Origin: Candidatus Gastranaerophilales bacterium
Lineage (GTDB): Bacteria; Cyanobacteriota; Vampirovibrionia; Gastranaerophilales; Gastranaerophilaceae
DNA: 6,346 bases
NCBI GenBank assembly: GCA_021202305.1
Contig: JAJQDG010000185.1
Location: 1-6,346, forward strand
Direction: 5' to 3'
Both the position numbers and the translations under genes were made by a program. Shown piece by piece: positions 1-6,339 of the stretch; within the stretch, counting starts at the first letter, position 1, and each line of letters begins with the position of its first letter. The notes under the pieces are model-generated. The model saw only the letters and a list, made by a program, of their open reading frames with translations. It was not told where the DNA came from and made no database searches.

Positions 1-2
1 TT

Positions 3-59
3 TTTGCTTTTAATCCGATATACAAAAATATACAAGGATATGAAAAGGGAAAATTTATT
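3..59 (+). other. Probable upstream coding extension of the large gene (5' end outside the window)
   Basis: The frame of the gene starting at 60 has no stop codon back to the window edge. It reads FAFNPIYKNIQGYEKGKFIV into the annotated start. The mix of Pro, Gly, Tyr, Phe and Lys looks like protein rather than random A+T-rich DNA, and no ATG, GTG or TTG occurs in this frame before 60. The true start is therefore likely upstream of base 1. The alternative is that 1-59 is a leader with AAAAGGGA (43-50) acting as a weak ribosome binding site for the GTG. Confidence 0.6.
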
Positions 60-3000
60 GTGTGTGAACTCCCTATAATAGGAAATACAGGTTCTTTAAA
101 AAAAATTGATAAAAAACCCGAAAAAAAGGCGCTTAAAAAAGAAAAAACAGAGCAAGAAACAGACAGCTTATCCCGTCAAATAGAATATTTGGGCGCTATA
201 AACAGGGTTAATATCACTGCGCCTGATTCTATCCCGCAGAATATCAGTTTTAAAGGTTCTATAGAACACAATAAAAACTTAAAACCCCTTTCCGACGAAG
301 AATTTGAATGCCTGAAGAAAAAAATTGAAGAAAAATTAAAACTGCAAGAATATATATCACCGGATGTAATAAATAAAAACAATATTTTGCTTGCGGATAA
401 AATATTATCCTGCGAAGATTTATTTAATAATCCGGATTTTATGAGGCAGGCAGAATTGATACTTGCCCATATATATAAACCCGGGCAAGCCGAAGCAAAA
501 TGCAATTTGCTCGATAAAATCTTATCAGATAAAAGATTATCCAATAACCCTGATTTTATAAAGGAAATAACCTATATAATCTATGATACCGATGAAATAG
601 AACAAGCCGAAGCAAAATGCCGCGTAATTAATAAAATTTTATCTGATGAAAGATTGGTCAACAATCCCGATCTTATGGATGCGGCAAAAGGAATAATTTA
701 TTTTACCAATACCAAAGAACAGGTTCAAGTAGCGGAAAAAATTTTATCTAATAAAAGTTTCTCTAATAATCCCAGCTTTATGAATAGGGCAAAAGAAATT
801 CTTCAATCTCCAAAAACCCCTGAACAAATTCAGGTGGCGGAAAAAATTTCATCCAATGAAAAATTATTTAATAACCCCGATTTTATGAAGCATGCAAACT
901 GCATAATCCGAGGGGTTGAAACTCAAGAACATGCTCAAGCAAAATGCAATTTAATTGATAGAATTTCATCCAATGAAAAAATACTCAATAATTCTATTCT
1001 TATGGATACGATAGGGCGTATGCTTGTTTTCATCAATACCGGCGGACAAATTCAACTGGCAGATAAAATTTTATCTGATGAAAGATTATATGGTAATCCC
1101 GATTTTATGAAAATGGCAGCTGCCATGGTCAAAAGCACCGATAGTTCCGAAACAGCTCAAACAAAATGTGATTTAATTGATAACTGTTTGAACAATGAAG
1201 AATTTGACATAACCTCTAACCTGTTCATTGGTTCATTAATTGCAAAAGAAGCGGTATCGTCTGATGAATTAAAAAAGTTAGGTGAAACAGTCAGCAAAGA
1301 TGATGCTGATTGCTTATGGGATGATACCGCAATTGCGGCAAAATTCCTGCCTGTATACAAAAAACAGGATATAAATGAAATACCCCTTACAGAAAAGAGA
1401 AATTTATTAAAAAATCTTGTTGCACTCAATTCAAATTTGTTTGAAGAAGACGAAAATTTGCATAGATTATTCCCCCTGCTGCCTAAAAATCAGGAAGAAT
1501 ACTGCGCATTATTGCCATCTATTGTCCGTTCAACCGGTATTAAAACAAATACTTTATCCGATAAAGAAATTGAAAGTTTCAACAATTCCCTAAATTCGCT
1601 TAGCAGCAGCTTAAAAAATATTTCAGATGAAGAATTTAATAATCTTGATATAAAACAGGAATATTCAAAGGACGATTTTATTTCTGATACACTGGGCAAA
1701 GTAAAAAACCTGACGCCGAAAGAACGCCAAAAAGTGTATGATTATTTTGGTTTTGAACTTCATTACAACAAAGAAAATAAAACGGGTTTTTCAATAACCG
1801 GTTACCCGGTTAACCTGAATAACGGCAAAAAGCTTGCTCAAATTGCAGACCCAAAAACAAAAGCCGTTGTTGAAGATTTAAGAAAAAATGTTATTCATTT
1901 TTCTGAAAATAATCCTGTAACTTGCAATAACGGACAAATTGAAACTTTATTGAATGAAATAATTATTTCACTTCCCGAATTAAGACCGATGATTGGAAGA
2001 ACTCAGGCAAAAGCACATGATTTTGATTGTTTTCTGCATTCATTAAAAGTAATGAAAGAAATTGTTCAAGACCCGGAGTTTGATGAACTTAACAATTCCG
2101 ATAAAAAAATTATGCTGCTCGCTTCTCTTTTACATGATATTACAAAGCGCGAAGGCATAACAGATAAAACCCATGAAAATGAAGGCGCTTTTGATTCCTT
2201 CTTTATAGCTAAAAAGTTTAATCTCACGCAGGAAGAAGAAATAAAACTGTATACGTTAATAAAAAACCATGAATGGCTGCAGCGTGTAAACAGGTCAAAA
2301 AATGAAGAAGAATTAGCAGGAAATATTCAATCAACGGCATACGATTTAAGGCATGATAATATTTTTGATATGTCTTTAATGTTTACCCATGCAGATTTAA
2401 AGGCGGTTAAAAAAGGCGGTTCTTTTCACGATACAAAAGAAGGCAATTCTAGAATTGATTTTAACGGAAATATAAGAAGTTTTGGCGAAAGCGCAGATTA
2501 TTATGCAGAAATGATAAAAAAATACATAAGTGAACTCCAAAAATCTCAGCCCGTTCTTCCGGCAACTAAATTACCCTCATCCGATAAAATAAAATCAAAA
2601 ATAATAAAAATAAATGCGGATGGTTCCACCAATATAAAAGGCGTATATGAAGATAAAAACGGACTTATCATTATAAAATACAATGAAGTTGAAAACTGGG
2701 AAGCAATAGGTTTGCCTGAAGGAAGTAAATCGAAAGGTATAAAAACCGTAACTGACCGCGGCAAAAATGCAGATACCGGTAATATTAAATTTATAGCCCA
2801 CGGACTTGATTACCCTAACCAGCTTGCCAAATTCGACGTCTTTTCACTACCCGATTCCAATGCTCTCTTATCGGTCAGTTATATGGAAAGACCTGAATCT
2901 AAATACAGGCTCTATAGACCGCAGGGCGTATTGCTTGATGTTGATACAAAATATATCCATGGCGGCTGCGAAAGCGATTCGGGTTCAGGTAATGAAAAAA

Positions 3001-3404
3001 ATATTCATAAATTTATTTTTGGCAAACTAAAAGAAAAAGACAGATTATTTATATCTAGCCTCATAAAAGAAGCAGCCGGCATGAATGATGAAGAATATGT
3101 TGAATTTGTCAGAGAAAATTCAAATAAATCTTTTAATGAAATAAAACCTGTTGAACTTGGTGAAAAACTCATCAAGGCTTTTGCTTCAATTAATTCTAAC
3201 AAAAGACTGGGCGAAAGAGAATATAACGAAATGTATATCTCAAACCCGAAAATAACCGGCGTTTTTGCCTATAATACAGATAAAAAAGGGATAGTTGGCA
3301 ACCCCGTTGATTTTCTGAACAGCAATGAAGTATCTAAAAGAACGAATTTTTTAAAGCAGTACGCAATAGAACACAATATTCCTTTTGTCGTATTTGGTAA
3401 TTAG
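60..3404 (+). CDS. Large multidomain protein: helical tandem repeats, GlnD-like HD phosphohydrolase domain, unknown C-terminal module
   Basis: No known gene is recognised. Numbering is from the GTG at 60 (1114 residues). Residues 1-70 are Lys-rich and low in complexity, with NISFKG at 61-66. Residues 115-375 are seven tandem helical repeats. Residues 376-640 look mainly helical. Residues 653-780 carry an HD domain with H660, H692-D693, H705, H737 and D779, spaced as in the HD domain of GlnD; such domains are metal-dependent phosphohydrolases, often acting on nucleotides or nucleotidylated proteins. The GlnD nucleotidyltransferase and ACT domains are absent. Residues 845-1114 form one or more unidentified domains ending in a strand-helix-strand pattern. 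No signal peptide or membrane segment is visible, though a true N-terminus upstream could change that. The frame is open to the left window edge, so the GTG, which has a weak AAAAGGGA about 9 bases upstream, may be internal. The catalytic residues suggest an active enzyme; the substrate is unknown. Confidence 0.9.
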   Translation: MCELPIIGNTGSLKKIDKKPEKKALKKEKTEQETDSLSRQIEYLGAINRVNITAPDSIPQNISFKGSIEHNKNLKPLSDEEFECLKKKIEEKLKLQEYISPDVINKNNILLADKILSCEDLFNNPDFMRQAELILAHIYKPGQAEAKCNLLDKILSDKRLSNNPDFIKEITYIIYDTDEIEQAEAKCRVINKILSDERLVNNPDLMDAAKGIIYFTNTKEQVQVAEKILSNKSFSNNPSFMNRAKEILQSPKTPEQIQVAEKISSNEKLFNNPDFMKHANCIIRGVETQEHAQAKCNLIDRISSNEKILNNSILMDTIGRMLVFINTGGQIQLADKILSDERLYGNPDFMKMAAAMVKSTDSSETAQTKCDLIDNCLNNEEFDITSNLFIGSLIAKEAVSSDELKKLGETVSKDDADCLWDDTAIAAKFLPVYKKQDINEIPLTEKRNLLKNLVALNSNLFEEDENLHRLFPLLPKNQEEYCALLPSIVRSTGIKTNTLSDKEIESFNNSLNSLSSSLKNISDEEFNNLDIKQEYSKDDFISDTLGKVKNLTPKERQKVYDYFGFELHYNKENKTGFSITGYPVNLNNGKKLAQIADPKTKAVVEDLRKNVIHFSENNPVTCNNGQIETLLNEIIISLPELRPMIGRTQAKAHDFDCFLHSLKVMKEIVQDPEFDELNNSDKKIMLLASLLHDITKREGITDKTHENEGAFDSFFIAKKFNLTQEEEIKLYTLIKNHEWLQRVNRSKNEEELAGNIQSTAYDLRHDNIFDMSLMFTHADLKAVKKGGSFHDTKEGNSRIDFNGNIRSFGESADYYAEMIKKYISELQKSQPVLPATKLPSSDKIKSKIIKINADGSTNIKGVYEDKNGLIIIKYNEVENWEAIGLPEGSKSKGIKTVTDRGKNADTGNIKFIAHGLDYPNQLAKFDVFSLPDSNALLSVSYMERPESKYRLYRPQGVLLDVDTKYIHGGCESDSGSGNEKNIHKFIFGKLKEKDRLFISSLIKEAAGMNDEEYVEFVRENSNKSFNEIKPVELGEKLIKAFASINSNKRLGEREYNEMYISNPKITGVFAYNTDKKGIVGNPVDFLNSNEVSKRTNFLKQYAIEHNIPFVVFGN
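402..1184 (+). repeat. Seven in-frame tandem repeats (39-39-35-35-39-35-39 codons) inside the large gene
   Basis: Residues 115-375 form seven consecutive units at 115-153, 154-192, 193-227, 228-262, 263-301, 302-336 and 337-375. The consensus begins I-L-S-(D/N)-E-(R/K)-L-x-N-N-P-D-F-M, followed by a helix and a Q-A-x-A-K-C or Q-x-Q-V-A-E-K tail. The 39-residue units all have Cys at unit position 34 (C148, C187, C296, C370); the 35-residue units lack that segment. A partial unit (NNILLADK, 107-114) precedes the first. DNA identity persists between units: 25 bases are identical at 631-655 and 1063-1087, 19 at 845-863 and 962-980, and 18 at 486-503 and 603-620. The likely structure is a helix-turn-helix solenoid used for binding; the family is not recognised. 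Confidence 0.85.
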
Positions 3405-3433
3405 AATAAGAGTTTGCGGTCTGGCATAGTGCT

Positions 3434-3439
3434 TATAAT
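3434..3439 (+). promoter_or_regulatory. Perfect TATAAT -10 box immediately before the G+C-rich element
   Basis: TATAAT lies 30 bases after the stop codon of the large gene and ends two bases before the G+C-rich element, so a transcript would start near 3446 and run through the structured segment. No good -35 box is found at 16-18 bases: the best upstream match, TTGCGG at 3414-3419, is only 14 bases away and matches 3 of 6. In A+T-rich DNA a chance TATAAT is possible, so the call is weak. Confidence 0.25.
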
Positions 3440-3440
3440 C

Positions 3441-3573
3441 GCCGGCGTTACGTTACGTATCGGGGCTATCCCGCCCCGATACTCCTCGCCGGCTCCCGCG
3501 CACCGGCTTCGCACGCCGTAGTGCTTCACGTGCGGGTCTCATCGACACCGCCCGTATCAGCACCGGCTTCGCA
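3441..3573. repeat. G+C-rich structured intergenic element, possible dispersed repeat or inserted sequence
   Basis: Ninety of these 133 bases are G or C (about 68%, hand count), against clearly A+T-rich DNA on both sides. It holds a perfect 9-bp stem GTATCGGGG / CCCCGATAC (3457-3465 with 3474-3482, 8-base loop), enclosed by a 7-bp outer stem GCCGGCG / CGCCGGC (3441-3447 with 3487-3493). A further 6-bp stem CGCACG / CGTGCG pairs 3510-3515 with 3529-3534. A 14-base direct repeat GCACCGGCTTCGCA occurs at 3500-3513 and 3560-3573, exactly 60 bases apart. No convincing protein is encoded. The composition and symmetry fit a REP/MITE-like intergenic repeat, a remnant of transferred DNA, or a structured RNA. 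Copy number elsewhere cannot be judged from this window. Confidence 0.5.
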
Positions 3574-3599
3574 AAAAATTTTAATTTTTCTCAGCGGTT

Positions 3600-3628
3600 A
3601 TAACAACAATTTCGATTTTTATGATAAT
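3600..3628 (+). promoter_or_regulatory. Candidate promoter of the small secreted-protein gene
   Basis: A -35-like ATAACA (3600-3605, 4 of 6 matches) is separated by 17 bases from a -10-like GATAAT (3623-3628, 5 of 6). Transcription would begin near 3635, giving a short leader of about 16 bases that still contains the ribosome binding site at 3636-3643. The gene appears to have its own promoter rather than being read from the large gene 246 bases upstream. Confidence 0.4.
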
Positions 3629-3635
3629 ATAGAAC

Positions 3636-3643
3636 AAAGGGGG
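3636..3643 (+). promoter_or_regulatory. Ribosome binding site of the small secreted-protein gene
   Basis: AAAGGGGG ends seven bases before the ATG at 3651. It is the strongest purine-rich Shine-Dalgarno-like site in the window and fixes the start so that the protein begins with a complete signal peptide. Confidence 0.75.
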
Positions 3644-3650
3644 TTTATAT

Positions 3651-4178
3651 ATGAAAAAGATTTTATTAATTTTAGGCGCTTTGGTCGTTTTTTTGATGCC
3701 TGCAAATGCAAAAGTTTTTAAAGGAAAAGCAATGGATACCATATCAACAAAAAATCCGTCGGCCGAAATCAGTGTAAAATCAGTCAGAAACTTTGATATG
3801 CAGGGAATTCAAATTAAAAGAGGATACATTTTAACAGGCACAATGTCAGATGTTGTTCATCCAAAAAAATGGCACCATAATTCTTCATTCACATTTACGC
3901 CCAAATATTATACCGATAAAGAAGGCAACCGCCACAATATAGATAAAACCATTAAGGCAACGTACAGACAAAAAATGAAGCCTGATTTTAAAAATTCATA
4001 TATATCATCAGGAAGTTTTACATTCAGCCCCGGATATGTTATAGATACGGCAAGAGTATTTAAAGGCGAGGGCAAAGAGGTTGTGGATGAATATGTAAAC
4101 CGCACTACTCCATGGGGAAAGGGAGTTGAAATTGAAATTAAACCAAAGGAAAAAATTTATTTCAATTTTTCTGAATAA
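3651..4178 (+). CDS. Small exported lysine-rich protein of unknown function
   Basis: The product has 175 residues. Residues 1-20 form a classic Sec signal peptide: two Lys after Met, a hydrophobic core rich in Leu, Ile and Val, and an A-N-A motif at 18-20, with cleavage expected before K21. There is no lipobox Cys and no second membrane segment, so the mature protein of about 155 residues should be released to the periplasm or cell exterior. The mature part alternates short hydrophobic and charged stretches, suggesting a beta-rich fold. It has two similar motifs, SSFTFTP (78-84) and GSFTFSP (121-127), and VFKG occurs at 22-25 and 136-139, hinting at an internal duplication. The end is rich in Lys and Glu. 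No catalytic motif or named family is recognised. The gene has its own candidate promoter and strong ribosome binding site, and ends just before a shared terminator. Confidence 0.9.
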   Translation: MKKILLILGALVVFLMPANAKVFKGKAMDTISTKNPSAEISVKSVRNFDMQGIQIKRGYILTGTMSDVVHPKKWHHNSSFTFTPKYYTDKEGNRHNIDKTIKATYRQKMKPDFKNSYISSGSFTFSPGYVIDTARVFKGEGKEVVDEYVNRTTPWGKGVEIEIKPKEKIYFNFSE

Positions 4179-4191
4179 TTATTCAATGCGC

Positions 4192-4208
4192 ATTTATACG
4201 GTATAAAT
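4192..4208. repeat. Short perfect palindrome after the secreted-protein gene
   Basis: ATTTATAC (4192-4199) and GTATAAAT (4201-4208) are perfect inverted copies around a single base. They lie 14 bases after the stop codon and upstream of the main terminator. The flanking TCAAT (4183-4187) and ATTGA (4213-4217) could extend it as an interrupted stem. It could be a secondary termination or RNA-stability structure, or chance in A+T-rich DNA. Confidence 0.35.
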
Positions 4209-4219
4209 AAAAATTGAGC

Positions 4220-4263
4220 ATAAAGCCCGCTTTAAAAATTAAAATTTTTAAAGCGGGCTTTAT
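4220..4263. terminator. Bidirectional intrinsic terminator between the convergent genes
   Basis: A perfect 21-bp inverted repeat pairs 4220-4240 with 4243-4263 around two central bases. The stem has a G+C block (GCCCGC / GCGGGC) at the base and an A+T-rich top. It starts 41 bases after the stop of the secreted-protein gene and ends within 7 bases of the uvrB stop codon on the other strand. The U-tracts are short and interrupted on both strands, but stem length and the convergent position strongly favour a shared terminator. Confidence 0.85.
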
Positions 4264-4269
4264 TGACAA

Positions 4270-6258
4270 TTAATTTAAAAGGCTGCGCAGTTTTTTTATT
4301 TTATCTCTTATTTCTGCGGCGCGCTCAAAATCAAGTATTTTGGCTGCTTTGTGCATATCTTTTTCAAGTTTATTTAATAGTTTCGGCAGGTCTTTCCTGT
4401 CAATATTCATCTCGCTCATGCCCTCCGCTATTATATCTTCTACGCTTCTATAGCTTTGAACAAGCGCAAGCAAATTGTTTTCAACGGGTTTTTTAATTGT
4501 GCGAGGTACTATATTATGTTTTTTATTAAATTCAACCTGCAAAGCGCGGCGCCTTGCCGTTTCTTCCATAGCTATTTTCATGGAATCCGTAATTTTATCA
4601 CCGTACATAATTACCTTGCCGTTTATATTCCTTGCGCAGCGTCCTATTGTTTGCACCAGTGAAGTTTCACACCTCAAAAAACCTTCTTTATCGGCATCCA
4701 TAATTGCAACTAAAGAAACTTCAGGCACATCAAGCCCTTCGCGCAGTAAGTTTACACCGACAAGAACATCAAATTCTCCAAGGCGCAAATCTCTTAAAAT
4801 TTCAACGCGTTCCAAAGATTGGATTTCACTGTGCAAATATCGAACGCGGACTCCCTTGCCGTTTAAAAATTCAGATAGATTTTCTGCCATTTTTTTTGTA
4901 AGCGTAGTTACAAAAACCCGCTCTTTGCGTTCAGTTACGATTTGAATTTCTTTTAATAAATCATTTACCTGCCCCTGCGTCGGGTGCAATTCTACAATCG
5001 GGTCTATTAGTCCTGTCGGGCGGATGATTTGTTCTATTATTTTACTTGAAACCTGTTTTTCAAAATCCCCTGGAGTTGCCGAGATAAAAATTTTCTGCCC
5101 GATCTTGCTCCAAAATTCATCAAATGTTAAGGGGCGGTTATCCTTTGCGCAAGGCAGCCTGAACCCGTAATCCACCAAAACTTCTTTTCTTGATTTATCG
5201 CCGAAATACATCCCTCTAAGCTGCGGCAATGTTACGTGAGATTCATCTATAACAACTAAAAAATCTTTTGGAAAATAGTCCAAAAGCGTGGCGGGAGGTG
5301 TATTTGGAGGGCGTTTTTCTAAAATTCTCGAATAATTTTCAATGCCCGAGCAATATCCCATTTCTTTTATCATTTCAATGTCGTAATTAACTCTTTGTTC
5401 AAGACGCTGCGCCTCGATGAGCTTGTTTTGAGCGTACAATTCATTTAACCTTTGTCTTAATTCAAGCCTGATAACTTCAAGAGATTTATCCATGTCATCA
5501 TCGTCTGCCAGATAATGTACGGCAGGATATATAACGGTTTCTTCCGTTGTTTCTATGATTTCGCCCGTAACAGGGTCAATTCTTGAAATTTTTTCTATTT
5601 CATCCCCGAAAAAAGAAAATCTTGTAATAATTTTTTCATAAGCAGGCATAATTTCGAGTAAATCACCCCTTACGCGGAAAGTTGCGCGTTTCAGTTCGAC
5701 ATCATTTCTTTCATACCTTATAAGTATAAGATGATTTAAGAGTGCTTTTCTATCTACTTCATCCCCTATGGACAATTTAAGCGCTCCTTTAAAATAATTT
5801 TCAGGCAGCCCCAAACCATATATGCAGCTTACGGAAGCCACTACAATAACGTCATTTCTTTCGTACAGGCTGCGCGTGGTATTATGTCTGAGGCGGTCAA
5901 TTTCATCATTAATTGAAGCTGTTTTTTCAATATAAGTATCTGTCCTTGGAATATATGCCTCAGGCTGATAATAATCGTAATATGATATAAAATATTCAAC
6001 GGCATTATCGGGAAAAAGCTCTTTAAATTCGCCGTACAATTGTGCAGCAAGAGTTTTATTATGCGCAATGACAAGGGTGGGTTTTTGAATTTTTTCAATA
6101 ACATTTGCTATGGTGAAAGTTTTTCCGGAACCCGTAACGCCGAGCAGAGTTTGATTTTCATAACCCTCATTAAGCCCAAAAACAAGTTCTTCTATTGCTT
6201 TTGGCTGATCACCCGCGGGCTTGTGATTTGAAACTATTTGAAACAGTTTTGAGCGCAT
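4270..6258 (-). CDS. uvrB: UvrABC system protein B (excinuclease subunit UvrB)
   Basis: UvrB is the damage-verifying helicase-like subunit of nucleotide excision repair: it is loaded by UvrA, opens the DNA with its beta-hairpin and recruits the nuclease UvrC. The 662 residues are normal length for the family. The N-terminus has the family KPAGDQPKAI (13-22). Walker A GVTGSGKT is at 40-47. The Tyr-rich beta-hairpin YYDYYQPEAYIPRTDTY follows at 93-109. Walker B-type DESH is at 338-341, SATPG at 393-397, motif V region VGVNLLREGLDVPE at 500-513, and motif VI QTIGRCARN at 536-544. The C-terminal UVR motif that contacts UvrC spans about 624-659. All key residues are present, so the protein should be active. 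Motif VI has Cys where Ala is usual. The ATG at 6258 gives the standard N-terminus; no strong Shine-Dalgarno site or obvious LexA box precedes it. Confidence 0.99.
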   Translation of the reverse strand: MRSKLFQIVSNHKPAGDQPKAIEELVFGLNEGYENQTLLGVTGSGKTFTIANVIEKIQKPTLVIAHNKTLAAQLYGEFKELFPDNAVEYFISYYDYYQPEAYIPRTDTYIEKTASINDEIDRLRHNTTRSLYERNDVIVVASVSCIYGLGLPENYFKGALKLSIGDEVDRKALLNHLILIRYERNDVELKRATFRVRGDLLEIMPAYEKIITRFSFFGDEIEKISRIDPVTGEIIETTEETVIYPAVHYLADDDDMDKSLEVIRLELRQRLNELYAQNKLIEAQRLEQRVNYDIEMIKEMGYCSGIENYSRILEKRPPNTPPATLLDYFPKDFLVVIDESHVTLPQLRGMYFGDKSRKEVLVDYGFRLPCAKDNRPLTFDEFWSKIGQKIFISATPGDFEKQVSSKIIEQIIRPTGLIDPIVELHPTQGQVNDLLKEIQIVTERKERVFVTTLTKKMAENLSEFLNGKGVRVRYLHSEIQSLERVEILRDLRLGEFDVLVGVNLLREGLDVPEVSLVAIMDADKEGFLRCETSLVQTIGRCARNINGKVIMYGDKITDSMKIAMEETARRRALQVEFNKKHNIVPRTIKKPVENNLLALVQSYRSVEDIIAEGMSEMNIDRKDLPKLLNKLEKDMHKAAKILDFERAAEIRDKIKKLRSLLN

Positions 6259-6298
6259 ATCGATATTTTTGCATTCTAAAAGATAAAATTCAAGAATA

Positions 6299-6339
6299 GA
6301 GTTTGCCTTAAAAATTTTATTAAAGCAAACTCAATTTGC
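6299..6339. promoter_or_regulatory. Overlapping alternative hairpins in the uvrB leader
   Basis: GAGTTTGC (6299-6306) is complementary to GCAAACTC (6325-6332), giving an 8-bp stem; after one mismatch a further 4 bp can form inside it. The GCAAA at 6325-6329 can instead pair with TTTGC at 6335-6339. The two structures are mutually exclusive. The segment lies about 40-80 bases upstream of the uvrB start, read on the - strand. No T-tract follows directly on either strand, so it is not a clear terminator; it may be a regulatory leader or a weak terminator of the next gene. Confidence 0.4.

Noticed and set aside
176..544. 122-codon - strand reading frame opposite the large gene
   Set aside because: It is a Ser/Leu/Ile/Phe-rich mirror of the Lys/Glu/Asp-rich coding strand, with no domain pattern.
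402..1184. CRISPR array
   Set aside because: The periodicity is 105 or 117 bases, multiples of three, and encodes conserved protein repeats rather than short identical repeats separated by unique spacers.
3409..3417. AGAGTTTGC shared with 6298-6306, as a possible common regulatory site
   Set aside because: Nine bases in a 6.3-kb window can match by chance; the flanks differ and the sites sit in different contexts.
3457..3482. Intrinsic terminator of the large gene
   Set aside because: The 9-bp stem is strong but no T-tract follows; the next bases are G+C-rich.
3521..3721. 66-codon + strand reading frame starting in the G+C-rich element
   Set aside because: It lacks a good ribosome binding site, its composition changes sharply part-way, and it overlaps the well-supported secreted-protein gene in another frame.
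4475..4945. 156-codon + strand reading frame opposite uvrB
   Set aside because: It lies wholly antisense to conserved uvrB motifs; its openness reflects uvrB codon use and it shows no recognisable domain or start signal.
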